Positions 1-8,259 of a DNA stretch of 59,998 nucleotides are shown here, in pieces. The stretch is from NCBI GenBank assembly GCA_023398815.1, contig JAEWRW010000045.1, forward strand, positions 1-59,998. The letters are read 5' to 3'. This stretch comes from Bacillota bacterium (lineage in GTDB: Bacteria; Bacillota; Clostridia; Christensenellales; UMGS416). The translations under genes and the position numbers were made by a program. Below the pieces are notes generated by a model that had not been told where the DNA came from, did no database searches, and worked only from the letters and a program-made list of their open reading frames with translations. Every line of letters begins with the position of its first letter. Position 1 is the stretch's first letter.

Positions 1-828
1 ACCGGCCCCACTGGCGCTGATGGCGCAACCGGTGCCACCGGCCCCACTGGTCCCACCGGTGCTGACGGCGCAACCGGTGCCACCGGCCCCACTGGTCCCA
101 CCGGTGCTGACGGCGCAACCGGTGCCACTGGTCCTACTGGTCCTACCGGCCCCACTGGCGCTGATGGCGCAACCGGTGCCACCGGCCCCACTGGTCCCAC
201 TGGCGCTGACGGCGCAACCGGTCCTACTGGTCCCACCGGCCCCACTGGCCCCACCGGCGCTGACGGCGCAACCGGTGCCACCGGCCCCACTGGTCCCACT
301 GGTCCCACTGGCGCAGATGCCGGCGGTGCCATCATTCCCTTCTCCTCCGGCCCGCTGGCCACGCTGACAACGGTGCTAGGTGGCCTGGCAGGCACCCAGG
401 CACTGATCGGCTTTGGCGCGAACGACACCGGCGCGCTGGTCGCCGGCACCATCGACACCACAGGCCTGACCAACGTGGCGTTCTCCATGCCCCGGGATGG
501 CATCATCACCAGCATCAGCGCCTACTTTAGCGTTGGCGCAGCGGTGAGCCTCGTTGGCAGCACTGTCACAGCACAGGCGCAGCTTTACCAGTCCACCACA
601 CCTGACGACCAATTCACTGCTCTTGCAGGTACCGCTGTTCCGCTAGCCCCGGCCCTGACCGGGCTGGTTGCCGTCGGCGCGGTTGCCGTCGGCGCACTGA
701 CCGGGCTGAGCATCCCCGTTACAGCCGGCACGCGGTTGCTGATGGTCTTCTCGGCCTCGGTCACCGCCGGCATCGACGTGGCAACAATCATAAGCGGCAA
801 CGCCAGCGCCGGAGTTGCCATCAGTTGA
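1..828 (+). CDS. BclB-type collagen-like exosporium protein, 5' end missing
   Basis: The frame is open from base 1 to the TGA at 826-828, so the gene begins outside the window. The first ~109 residues are an unbroken Gly-X-Y collagen-like tract of TGPTGADGA-type triplets, rich in Thr, the usual O-glycosylation residue of bacterial collagens. It leads through GADAGGAIIPFSSGP into a ~165-residue Gly/Ala/Thr-rich hydrophobic domain that resembles the C-terminal domain of BclB-related exosporium glycoproteins. Proteins of this family form hair-like filaments on the spore surface, with the C-terminal domain driving trimerisation. The tract is a DNA minisatellite, so its length is probably unstable. 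The signal or anchoring sequence cannot be judged because the N-terminus is absent. Confidence 0.85.
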   Translation, partial: TGPTGADGATGATGPTGPTGADGATGATGPTGPTGADGATGATGPTGPTGPTGADGATGATGPTGPTGADGATGPTGPTGPTGPTGADGATGATGPTGPTGPTGADAGGAIIPFSSGPLATLTTVLGGLAGTQALIGFGANDTGALVAGTIDTTGLTNVAFSMPRDGIITSISAYFSVGAAVSLVGSTVTAQAQLYQSTTPDDQFTALAGTAVPLAPALTGLVAVGAVAVGALTGLSIPVTAGTRLLMVFSASVTAGIDVATIISGNASAGVAIS

Positions 829-1750
829 CCCACAGGCGCATTCTCGACTCCGGGCTGCCCCACGGCAGCCCGGGGAGCCTTTCGCGTCTGGCTGGTCGCG
901 TGCTACGCACGCCTGGTCGTGCCGTTCCGGCACTGCTCGGCCCTGCATCCTGGCTGCTCGCCCATGCAGCCTGGCCACTGTGGCGACAGCCGCGATTAGT
1001 CAGCTTGTTCACGCTATTACCAAATCGGTCGCCGCTCATGTCACCGACTCTCAGTCCCGCCCTGCGCGCCTTACGCCGCCTCGTGCGGCTAGTACGACGC
1101 ATAGCGTCGTACTTACGGCGCTTGGGTTGGACGCCCATCCGGGGCGTCTGACGTTGCGGCAGACGATTCGTCAGAATCGTTGAGATCAGCGCGAGCAATA
1201 CGAAGTATTGCGATGGACCGATCTCAGACTGTAACTCTCATGCGGGTTTCTAAAGATACGTTGCGCCCTCGGGCGGAGTTGTTTTTCTGCTCGCGCTGAT
1301 CCAGTCTTTCCTCCCGCCGAACGAAGCGGTGTTACCCCCGCGCCCCGGTTGCATGGGCGAGCAGCAACCCGTAGGGTTGCGACCAGCCACGGCAGACGAT
1401 TCGTCAGAATCGTTGAGAGTGGCGCGAGCAACACGTTGTGTTGCGATGGGGTGTTACCCCCACCCTGCGGCAGACGATTTGTCAAAATCGTTGAGAGCAG
1501 GGTGAGCAACACAACGTGTTGCGATGGGGCGGAAGGCTCTTCCCACTTTGCTCTTTCTGGGGTTTGTATACATTCTCTCCCCGGGCTGCCCCACGGCGGC
1601 CCGGGGAACCTGCTGTGCGCAGGCTTGTTTCACCATCTCGAAACGACGCGGGCAGTAGGCCCGCGTGACAGCAATGTCCAACCCAACCTTGCCATCCCCG
1701 CCCACATCCCGTACACTAGGGGCAACAACTTCGGGGCCCCCGACCCCGGT
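829..1750. repeat. Intergenic hairpin array (families B, ATCC-loop, GTCA-loop)
   Basis: This 0.9-kb gap has no convincing gene. It holds a chain of hairpins: stem AGTACGACGC with loop ATA (1091-1113); GACGCCC-ATCCG-GGGCGTC (1130-1148); three copies of a palindrome with stem ACGATTC or ACGATTT and loop GTCA (about 1157-1174, 1394-1411, 1471-1488), each followed by a second hairpin with variable stem (GCAATAC/GTATTGC, GCAACAC/GTGTTGC); and CAACCC-GTA-GGGTTG between flanks GGGCGAGCAG and CGACCAGC (1355-1388). The part from about 968 to 1330 resembles family B copies at 32273, 47255 and 51858. Confidence 0.75.
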
Positions 1751-1761
1751 GGAGGTACGGC

Positions 1762-4700
1762 ATGGAGCAACGCAAACACCCCTTCCCCCTTGGCATGGCA
1801 ACGGACGGCGCGGCGCGGCTGGCGCTGGCACTGCTGGCAGCGCTGGCACTGGCCCTGTGTGCGGCCACCCCGGCGTGGGCAGCCAATGAACCCGGCGTAA
1901 CCCTGCACACCGACGCGCAGGGAACAGAGGGTGGGAGCCTGCTGAGGGGATTGGGGCTGGCGGGCAGCGAGCCCGCCGCGTTGACGCAGGCCGAGGGCAA
2001 GCAGGGCACGTCCTCCACCCTGACCGGGGACGAGACCGTGGGCGGGCCGGTGCTGCTGTGCGCCGGCGACGCCCTGGCGCTGGGCGGCAACACGCTCACG
2101 GTATTTGGCGACCTCACCATCGCCGGGGCGCTGACGGTGGGCAGCGGCGATCTCGTGGTGCACGGCAACCTGCTCGTAGACGGCGGCACTCTTATCATGA
2201 CATCCTCCACCGGTGCAGCGACGGTGGACGGGGCTTTTGTGACCGACGGCGCCAGCCACGACGGCAAACTCTCAGCCGGCACGCTGACGGTGGGGGGCGA
2301 CTTCCTGCAGCTGGCGACCCGTTCCTCCCTGAGCTACCGGGAGACCGGCAGCCACATCACCAAGCTCGTTGGCAAAAACAAACTGGTGCAGTTTACCACA
2401 CCGGTGGGCTCGGCCCTGCGCAACCCGAAGCTCTCCGGCGTCACCTTCACCGCCGGCAGCCGCACCGTCACCCTCACCCGCTGCAGGGAGCAGGACGGCG
2501 AGATTGTGGAGGACACCGCCCAGTACGCCACCACCGGCGGCTCCTGGTTGGCGCTGGCCCCGTCGCTCACGGCCGATCTCACCATCACCGCGCCCCATGT
2601 GTGGCTGCGGGCGGCCATGAACGGCCACGCCATCACCGTAAACGGCGCTGCCACCGTGCCCAAGGGCGGGGTGCAGCATGTCACCGGCAATCTCACGGCC
2701 ACCACGCTGACGGTGGACGGCACCCTCAACCTCGCCTCTGCCAAGACGATCAAGACCACCGGCACCCTGCGGGTGACGGGTACGCTCAACCAATCCACCG
2801 GCACCGTGGACTGCGGCAGCACCTTCACCGCCGCCGGGGGTACCTGCACGCTCTCGGGCGGGGCGCTCAGCCTGCGGAGCGGGTTTTCCCAGGGGGCGAG
2901 CGCCGTGGTGAATGCCGCGGCCGCCCACACCACCACGCTGCGGGCCGCGGGCAGCAAAGTGTCCTTTGTCGCGCCGGCCAAGGGCTGGTTCGGCGGCTTT
3001 GCCCTGGCGTCGGGCGCGTCGGTGGCCCCCGGCTCGGTGCTGAGCCTGCGCACCACGCTGGCCAGCAACCTTGCCCTGCCCGCCGGGGCTGACCTGTGGA
3101 TGGCTGGGGCCACCGGGGGGCGGCGGCTCACCGTGGGCGGCACGCTCACTGTGCCCGCCGGGGCCACGCTGGCCGTGGAGGCCGGCCGGGTGGTGGCCGG
3201 GGCACTCACGGTGGACGGCACCCTCGCCATGACCCAGAGCGGCGGCATCGTGGACGTGGCTGGGGCCTTCACCGCCCGTGGGGCCGACAGCACCGGCAAG
3301 CTCACCGCCGGGTGGCTCATCCTGCGGGGGGGCTTCGCCCAGCGGGCCAACGGCGGCGTGACGACGACCTTCCGCGCGGGGGCCAACCACCGCACAGTGC
3401 TGCTGGGTACAGGAGCCCAGTCCATCGCCTTCCAGAACCCCGGTGACAGCGGCTTCGGCCAGCTCTATGTGGCCAATGCGGCGGTGGCCACCCCCACGGG
3501 CCTGCCGGCGGCCAGCGAGCAGGTGCTGAGCACCGCCCTCGATGCCCTCACGGTGACCGCCGGGGACGGGCGGGCGCTGACCCCGGCCTTCTCCCCCGCC
3601 GCCACGGCCTATGAGGCACTCATCCCTTACGGGCAGACGACTGCCACCGTGGGGTGGGCCGCCGCCGCTGGGCAGCTGGTGAGCGCGGCGGTGGACGGCG
3701 TGACCCAGCCTGTCGGTTGGAGCGGCACGGTCGCCATCGACCCCACCACCACCCGCACGGTGACACTGACCGTATCCGCGCTGGCCACCCTGCCCACGGG
3801 CATCGACGACGGACGGTTGCGGCGGGTCACCACCCTCACGCTCTCGCCGGTCAACGCCGAGCTTTCCTCCCTGGGGCTGCCGGCAGGCACGGTGCAGGGG
3901 GCCATTGACCTGGCACACGACTTTGACTACACCGCCACCCTGCCGGTGGGCACGGCCAAGGTGAAAGTGGCCCCCCAGGCCGCCAACGCCAACGCCACCG
4001 TAGCCCTGCGGGCGGATGGCGTGGCCAGGGGCATTCCCGCCAATTTGCAGCTGGCCGAGGGCCAGACCTTGGCCCTGCGCATGGCCGTGACGGCCCGTAC
4101 CACCGCCAACGACCCCACGCCCGCTGAGGGCAGCCGGGTGTACACTGTGGCGTTGACCCGTCCGGCGCTGCTCGATGGGCTCACCGCCACCTCCCCCGAT
4201 GGGGTCGTGTCGGGGCTGGGCTTTGACCGGGAGAAGGAGAGTTACACGCTCCTTGTGTCGCCCTCGGTGGAGACGGTCACGCTGACGGCCACCCCCGGCA
4301 GCGGCTGCGCGTCGCTCACAGCCAACGGCACGGCGTCCTCCTCCATCACCCTCAAGCCAGCCATCGGCGGCAGCGCCAAGGGCACCTTTGTGGCCGTCGA
4401 TGACACCGGGGATTACCGGCGTACCTACACCGTGACCGTGCAGCGGCTGGTGCTGGTGACCGGCATGGCCCTCCTCGCCGACGAGGCTCCCGTGAACCCC
4501 CAGCCGGCCTTTGCCAGCACCACCAGCGCCTACACCGTGGACCTGCACGATGACACCTCTTTGGTCACCGCTCGCCTGTGGGTAAGTACCGATGTCTCCA
4601 CCCTGACCCTCAACGGGGACGCCATCCCGGCGGGGCAGAACGTGCCCCTGCCGCTGCCCGGTTTGGGCGACGCCACCAGCCAGGCCGTGGTGGTGGCCCG

Positions 4701-5940
4701 CACCCACAACGGCAAGGAATCGCGCTATACTCTCACCCTGCGCCGACCCCTGGTCACCGGCGTCAAGGTATCGACGGGCAAGGTGAGCGGCGGCTTCCAG
4801 GGCTATGGCACCACGATCGTTGACCTGCCCTACACCACCTCCTCGGTCACCATAACGCCCAAAACCGTGGCGGGCGTGACGATGGTGGACAGCGCGGGCA
4901 AGGCGCTCCAGGGCGGGGCCCTCACCGTGCGCCCGGCCATGGGTACCAGCAAAAGCGTGACCTTGAGCGCCCGCAGATCCGACGGCAGCCAGACCCTGCG
5001 GCTCACCGTGCGGCGGGCCAAAAGCAACAACCCCGCCCTCACCACCCTGGGGCAGAGCAGGGGCTCTCTGTCCCCGGCCTTTGCCGCTGGCACCACGCGC
5101 TACACCCTGACCCTGCCGGAGACCGCCAAGAACCTGACCTTCACGCCCAAGGCGGCGGTGAGCAACTCCACCTGGCGGGTCAATGGCGGCACGGCCAACC
5201 ACACCACCGCCGTGACCCTGCCCGCCGTGGGCAGCGACCGTGCCGTGGCCATCGCCGTGAAGGCGCAGGACGGCACCACCCGCACCTACACCGTGACCGT
5301 GCGGGTGCGCAAGACCGTGGCCGCCATCGCCGGCAGCCCCCTGTGGGACGGACGACCCTCCCTCTCCCCCGGCGGCAGCAACGACATGACGCTGGCCTAC
5401 ACCCTGGCCCAACCGGCCACGGTGAAGATTCAGGTGCGCAAAAGCGGCTCCACCACCTACCGCACCCTCAAAACTCGCACCCACACCACCGGCGGGGCCA
5501 AAACCTGGGACTGGGACGGCACCATCGGCAGCGGCTTTGCGGCGGCGGGCACCTGGTACCTGCGGGTGACGCCCACGGTGAGCGGCGTGACCGGCACCAG
5601 CCGCACGCTGGCCGTGCGGGTGCTGGCCAAGCCCACCCTGACGCTGACCGCCACCGCCACCAGCCTCACCGCCGATGGCAGCCACCGCTTCAAGGTCAAG
5701 GCCCGCTGGAGCGTGCTGACCGACGTGCGGGTGAAGGTCGTCAACGCCAGCGGCACCACCGTGCGCACCCTCTGGGCCAAGGCCGACCGCCAGCCCGACA
5801 GCCAGACCCTCTATTGGGACGGGCGCGACTCCAAAGGCAAGCTGGTGAAAGCCGGCACCTACACGGTGGGGCTCAGCGGCGGCCGGGGCACCACCGACAA
5901 AGTCAAGGTGACGGTGAAACGATCGAGTGCCGTGGGGTAA
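1762..5940 (+). CDS. Large secreted beta-repeat protein with cadherin-like and FlgD-type Ig domains
   Basis: The 1392-aa product starts at ATG 1762, seven bases after a GGAGG box (1751-1755). Residues 1-40 form a signal peptide (hydrophobic LALALLAALALALCAA core ending in AWA). Residues ~50-580 contain repeated short beta-strands of the form LTVGGDF/LTVDGTL separated by Gly-rich turns, as expected for a right-handed beta-solenoid. Residues ~580-1190 hold several ~90-residue beta-sandwich units ending in YTVTV/YTVAL-R, typical of cadherin-like beta-sandwich domains of Clostridia. The last ~200 residues carry two FlgD-like Ig modules with the hallmark WDWDG and YWDGRDSKGKLVKAGTY motifs. No LPXTG or SLH anchor is visible, so it is probably released or held non-covalently. 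An adhesin or surface-layer role is inference. Confidence 0.85.
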   Translation: MEQRKHPFPLGMATDGAARLALALLAALALALCAATPAWAANEPGVTLHTDAQGTEGGSLLRGLGLAGSEPAALTQAEGKQGTSSTLTGDETVGGPVLLCAGDALALGGNTLTVFGDLTIAGALTVGSGDLVVHGNLLVDGGTLIMTSSTGAATVDGAFVTDGASHDGKLSAGTLTVGGDFLQLATRSSLSYRETGSHITKLVGKNKLVQFTTPVGSALRNPKLSGVTFTAGSRTVTLTRCREQDGEIVEDTAQYATTGGSWLALAPSLTADLTITAPHVWLRAAMNGHAITVNGAATVPKGGVQHVTGNLTATTLTVDGTLNLASAKTIKTTGTLRVTGTLNQSTGTVDCGSTFTAAGGTCTLSGGALSLRSGFSQGASAVVNAAAAHTTTLRAAGSKVSFVAPAKGWFGGFALASGASVAPGSVLSLRTTLASNLALPAGADLWMAGATGGRRLTVGGTLTVPAGATLAVEAGRVVAGALTVDGTLAMTQSGGIVDVAGAFTARGADSTGKLTAGWLILRGGFAQRANGGVTTTFRAGANHRTVLLGTGAQSIAFQNPGDSGFGQLYVANAAVATPTGLPAASEQVLSTALDALTVTAGDGRALTPAFSPAATAYEALIPYGQTTATVGWAAAAGQLVSAAVDGVTQPVGWSGTVAIDPTTTRTVTLTVSALATLPTGIDDGRLRRVTTLTLSPVNAELSSLGLPAGTVQGAIDLAHDFDYTATLPVGTAKVKVAPQAANANATVALRADGVARGIPANLQLAEGQTLALRMAVTARTTANDPTPAEGSRVYTVALTRPALLDGLTATSPDGVVSGLGFDREKESYTLLVSPSVETVTLTATPGSGCASLTANGTASSSITLKPAIGGSAKGTFVAVDDTGDYRRTYTVTVQRLVLVTGMALLADEAPVNPQPAFASTTSAYTVDLHDDTSLVTARLWVSTDVSTLTLNGDAIPAGQNVPLPLPGLGDATSQAVVVARTHNGKESRYTLTLRRPLVTGVKVSTGKVSGGFQGYGTTIVDLPYTTSSVTITPKTVAGVTMVDSAGKALQGGALTVRPAMGTSKSVTLSARRSDGSQTLRLTVRRAKSNNPALTTLGQSRGSLSPAFAAGTTRYTLTLPETAKNLTFTPKAAVSNSTWRVNGGTANHTTAVTLPAVGSDRAVAIAVKAQDGTTRTYTVTVRVRKTVAAIAGSPLWDGRPSLSPGGSNDMTLAYTLAQPATVKIQVRKSGSTTYRTLKTRTHTTGGAKTWDWDGTIGSGFAAAGTWYLRVTPTVSGVTGTSRTLAVRVLAKPTLTLTATATSLTADGSHRFKVKARWSVLTDVRVKVVNASGTTVRTLWAKADRQPDSQTLYWDGRDSKGKLVKAGTYTVGLSGGRGTTDKVKVTVKRSSAVG

Positions 5941-6254
5941 GCGCTCCCGGCAACCGTGCCCACCGGGAGGCAAAATGAAGGACTGCGGAGACCTGTACGG
6001 AGGTGGCTGCCGCCACACAGCCGCTTGCGCCCGATCTGCAAGCACACCACAAAATGTGGGATTTCCTTCCGTTTTTTTGCCTTCGCAGGGGGCCCAAAAA
6101 GCGCCATCAGCGGCGTTTCGCGCTGTGAACCTGGCCGGTTGCACCGCCAGGAGGCACACCCCGATTTTTGTCGGATTTGGGCATTTGTCCGAATTTGCGC
6201 TGTTTTTTTCGGGTATTTTCATACAATTTTAACCGTTTTTTCTGTAAATATCTA
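5941..6254. other. Intergenic stretch without a recognised element
   Basis: About 300 bases after the secreted-protein gene. No reading frame here looks coding and no clear terminator with a T-tract was found. The base composition drops from high GC to AT-rich toward 6200-6260, leading into the promoter of the zinc-ribbon gene. Confidence 0.5.
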
Positions 6255-6282
6255 TTGCAAACTTCCCATGATCGTGTATAAT
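6255..6282 (+). promoter_or_regulatory. Sigma-A promoter of the zinc-ribbon gene
   Basis: TTGCAA (6255-6260), 16-base spacer, TATAAT (6277-6282). The predicted start near 6290 leaves a ~270-base leader before the ATG at 6562. Confidence 0.7.
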
Positions 6283-6289
6283 ATGAGTC

Positions 6290-6561
6290 GTTGAATCTGT
6301 CCTCCATGTGCGGTCGAGTCGTCGGCCGTCACAACGCAGAGCGGTTCGTACGGCTTCCACTGCCGGGCGACCGTGGCTGCCCGACCAGGAACCATGATCC
6401 CTCGCTCTTACCAAAGGGGTGGAAGCGCCCCGCGGCGCAGACCAAGGATTGTGCCCTGTACAACGGGAAAGACCCGGGCAATCTGCCGAGTCGGTCAATG
6501 GGGCTGAAAGGTTTGGCCATAGCTCTGGATGGAGCAAAAAAATAAAGCGAGGGAACCACAA
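6290..6561 (+). ncRNA. Possible structured leader RNA
   Basis: The region between the promoter and the zinc-ribbon start codon has no good reading frame but has several potential helices: GGGC/GCCC near 6366-6382, GCGCC/GGCGC near 6425-6438, and a longer bulged helix GATTG..CCC with GGGCAATC between about 6448 and 6485. There is no T-tract terminator before the gene. It could be a cis-acting regulatory leader or an independent RNA; it was not matched to a named riboswitch class. Confidence 0.35.
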
Positions 6562-6849
6562 ATGTACCAGGATGAAACCTTAGTCTGCAGAGACTGCGGC
6601 GAACAGTTCGTGTTCACCGCCCGTGAACAGGAATTCTACGCCGAGAAGGGCTTTTCCAACAAGCCCGTGCGTTGCAAGAGCTGCCGCACCGCCCGCAAGG
6701 GCCAGACCGGTGGCGGCGGTGACCGTCGTCCTCCCCGTGAGATGTACGACGCCATCTGCGCTGAGTGCGGCGCGCCCACCAAGGTGCCTTTCGTTCCGAA
6801 GAACGACCGGCCCATCTACTGCAGCGACTGCTTCAAGCGCATGCGCTAA
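6562..6849 (+). CDS. Small double zinc-ribbon protein (CxxC-x17-CxxC)
   Basis: A 95-aa protein with two zinc-binding modules. The first uses C9, C12, C38 and C41 (CRDC...CKSC). The second is CAEC-x17-CSDC at C66, C69, C87 and C90, the spacing that defines the CxxC-x17-CxxC family. A flexible Gly/Arg linker (GGGGDRRPP) joins them. The start at 6562 is preferred over an in-frame ATG at 6529 because a GAGGGA box lies upstream of it and the family normally begins with MYQDxTLxC. Zinc coordination is expected from the family; the cellular role is unknown, with nucleic-acid binding or a regulatory role being the usual guess. The gene is monocistronic: promoter 6255, terminator 6867. Confidence 0.85.
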   Translation: MYQDETLVCRDCGEQFVFTAREQEFYAEKGFSNKPVRCKSCRTARKGQTGGGGDRRPPREMYDAICAECGAPTKVPFVPKNDRPIYCSDCFKRMR

Positions 6850-6866
6850 TCACCAGTAGACAAAAC

Positions 6867-6902
6867 AAAACCGGCAGGATCGCAAGACCCTGCCGGTTTT
6901 TT
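6867..6902 (+). terminator. Intrinsic terminator after the zinc-ribbon gene
   Basis: Stem CCGGCAGG/CCTGCCGG with a ~10-base loop, followed by T6, ends the transcript just after the stop at 6849. Confidence 0.9.
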
Positions 6903-6904
6903 AT

Positions 6905-8240
6905 GTCCGCGAATGCCAACAGAGGCGCTTGCCCACCTTTGCCCGGTCACCCGCTGCGCATGGCACGGGGGGTTACTCCCAGCCTGCGGAGTGGGGCGCT
7001 TCGCGTTAGGAGGGCGCTCGTTGCCGGGTGAGCTTGCCCCCTGACGCACATGGTCAGGGGGCTTTTTGCTACGCTGGTCGTGCGGGCTTTTTACGGGGGG
7101 GACGCCTGCGGGCCTTACGCGTGCATCCGGCACGCTATGGCGTTGTTACCCAACGCCATTCCGGCCCTTGGCCTGACGCCGCCCACGGCGTCTGGGCCGT
7201 GCGCGGGGAGGGGTGTGTGCCATGGGCAAGACACGTGCTGCCGCGGCGGGGTGCGGGCGCACGCTCAGAACCCTCTCCCCAACCCCTCCCCCAAGTCTGG
7301 GGGAGGGCGGCCGGGAGGGCGCACTCGCTCCATTCGAGCATAGCGTGGATTCCCAAGGGGCACGCCCCTTGGGCCGTTTTCTTCGTTTCCCTCGTTCCCC
7401 CGGGGCGTTGCGATTTTCTCCCTGGCGATCGGCGGCACTTGGCTGGCGACAGCCCGCACGCCTTACGCCGCCATCCAGGCGGCTATGGCGTTGTTTTACA
7501 ACGCCCCCTCGGCGCTTGGCCTTGCGCCTTCCGGGCGCTGGTCGGGCGGGGATGTTTGAGCCTTCCCGTTGCGGAGCATAAGGGAAGGCGAGTTACCCGC
7601 CGCTGCCTCCCAAGCCCCGTGCCGGTCGTCCGGTCTGGGAAGTTCGCCCGCTCGAGCACGCCGGGCTGGTCGCGTGCGGCGCACGCTGCTCGCCCATGCA
7701 TCCGGGATGCGTGCTCAACCGCTTCGGGCCGTGAGGGTGACACAAATGTCGCCCTAGCGCCTGGATGGCGCGTAAGGCCCGAACGGCGGAGGCGTTTTGG
7801 GCACTTTTGCGCCTCAAAAGTGCCGCCTACGAGCCTTACGCCGCATCCCAGGCTGCATGGGCGAGCAGCACACGAAGTGTGCGACCAGCCGGCGGCTATG
7901 GCGCTGCGTTGCATCGCCATCACAGCCCTCGGCCTTACGCGCCATCCGGGCGCCTGGGCCCAGCGCAGCGCGTTCCCTGTCAAGCTACGCACACCGCTTG
8001 TGCCATCCCGCAAAATAGGCGACCGGCCCAGTCATATGCCCCGGCAGCCATGCTCACCAAAGGAAGCACCAGCAGGCGGGGCTGCCCGCACGGCGGAGGG
8101 AAGCGAGGGGGCGCGGTTTGTTCCCGCCCCAGTGGAGAGGGCGTGTGCCCCACTTTGGCGCCGTCGGTTTCTGTTGACGCGGGGCCACCCGTGGGGTAGG
8201 CTTGGCAGTGCGGCGGGAAGGGCCACCAACCCGGTGGCGC
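6905..8240. repeat. Intergenic repeat array before recQ, including family A copy 1
   Basis: 1.3 kb without a convincing gene. It contains a terminator-like hairpin (7036-7066, GCCCCCTGAC/GTCAGGGGGC then T5) with loop GCACATG related to family C; GCGTGC-ATCCG-GCACGC (7119-7135) followed at once by stem ATGGCGTTG with loop TTACC (7137-7159); the CCCTCTCCCCAACCCC hairpin repeat (7268-7312); and a family A copy (about 7400-7850, + orientation) with internal hairpins GCCGCC-ATCCA-GGCGGC (7467-7483), GGCGTTGT-TTT-ACAACGCC (7487-7505) and stem CCTTCCC/GGGAAGG (around 7561-7590). Two further hairpins, at 7757-7771 and 7939-7953, also keep the ATCC loop. Confidence 0.8.
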
Positions 8241-8259
8241 GCCCGCACAAGGAGGATGC

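Noticed and set aside
1..330. CRISPR-like repeat at the left edge
   Set aside because: It is a collagen-type Gly-X-Y coding minisatellite continuous with a BclB-like domain.
2272..6222. Open frame of over 1300 codons on the minus strand opposite the secreted beta-repeat gene
   Set aside because: It is a GC-rich shadow: His/Gly/Gln-rich sequence without domains, while the plus strand has a signal peptide, a ribosome binding site and known folds.
6905..7060. A tRNA or small structured RNA gene
   Set aside because: Hairpins present are terminators or members of the repeat families; no cloverleaf or CCA end was found.
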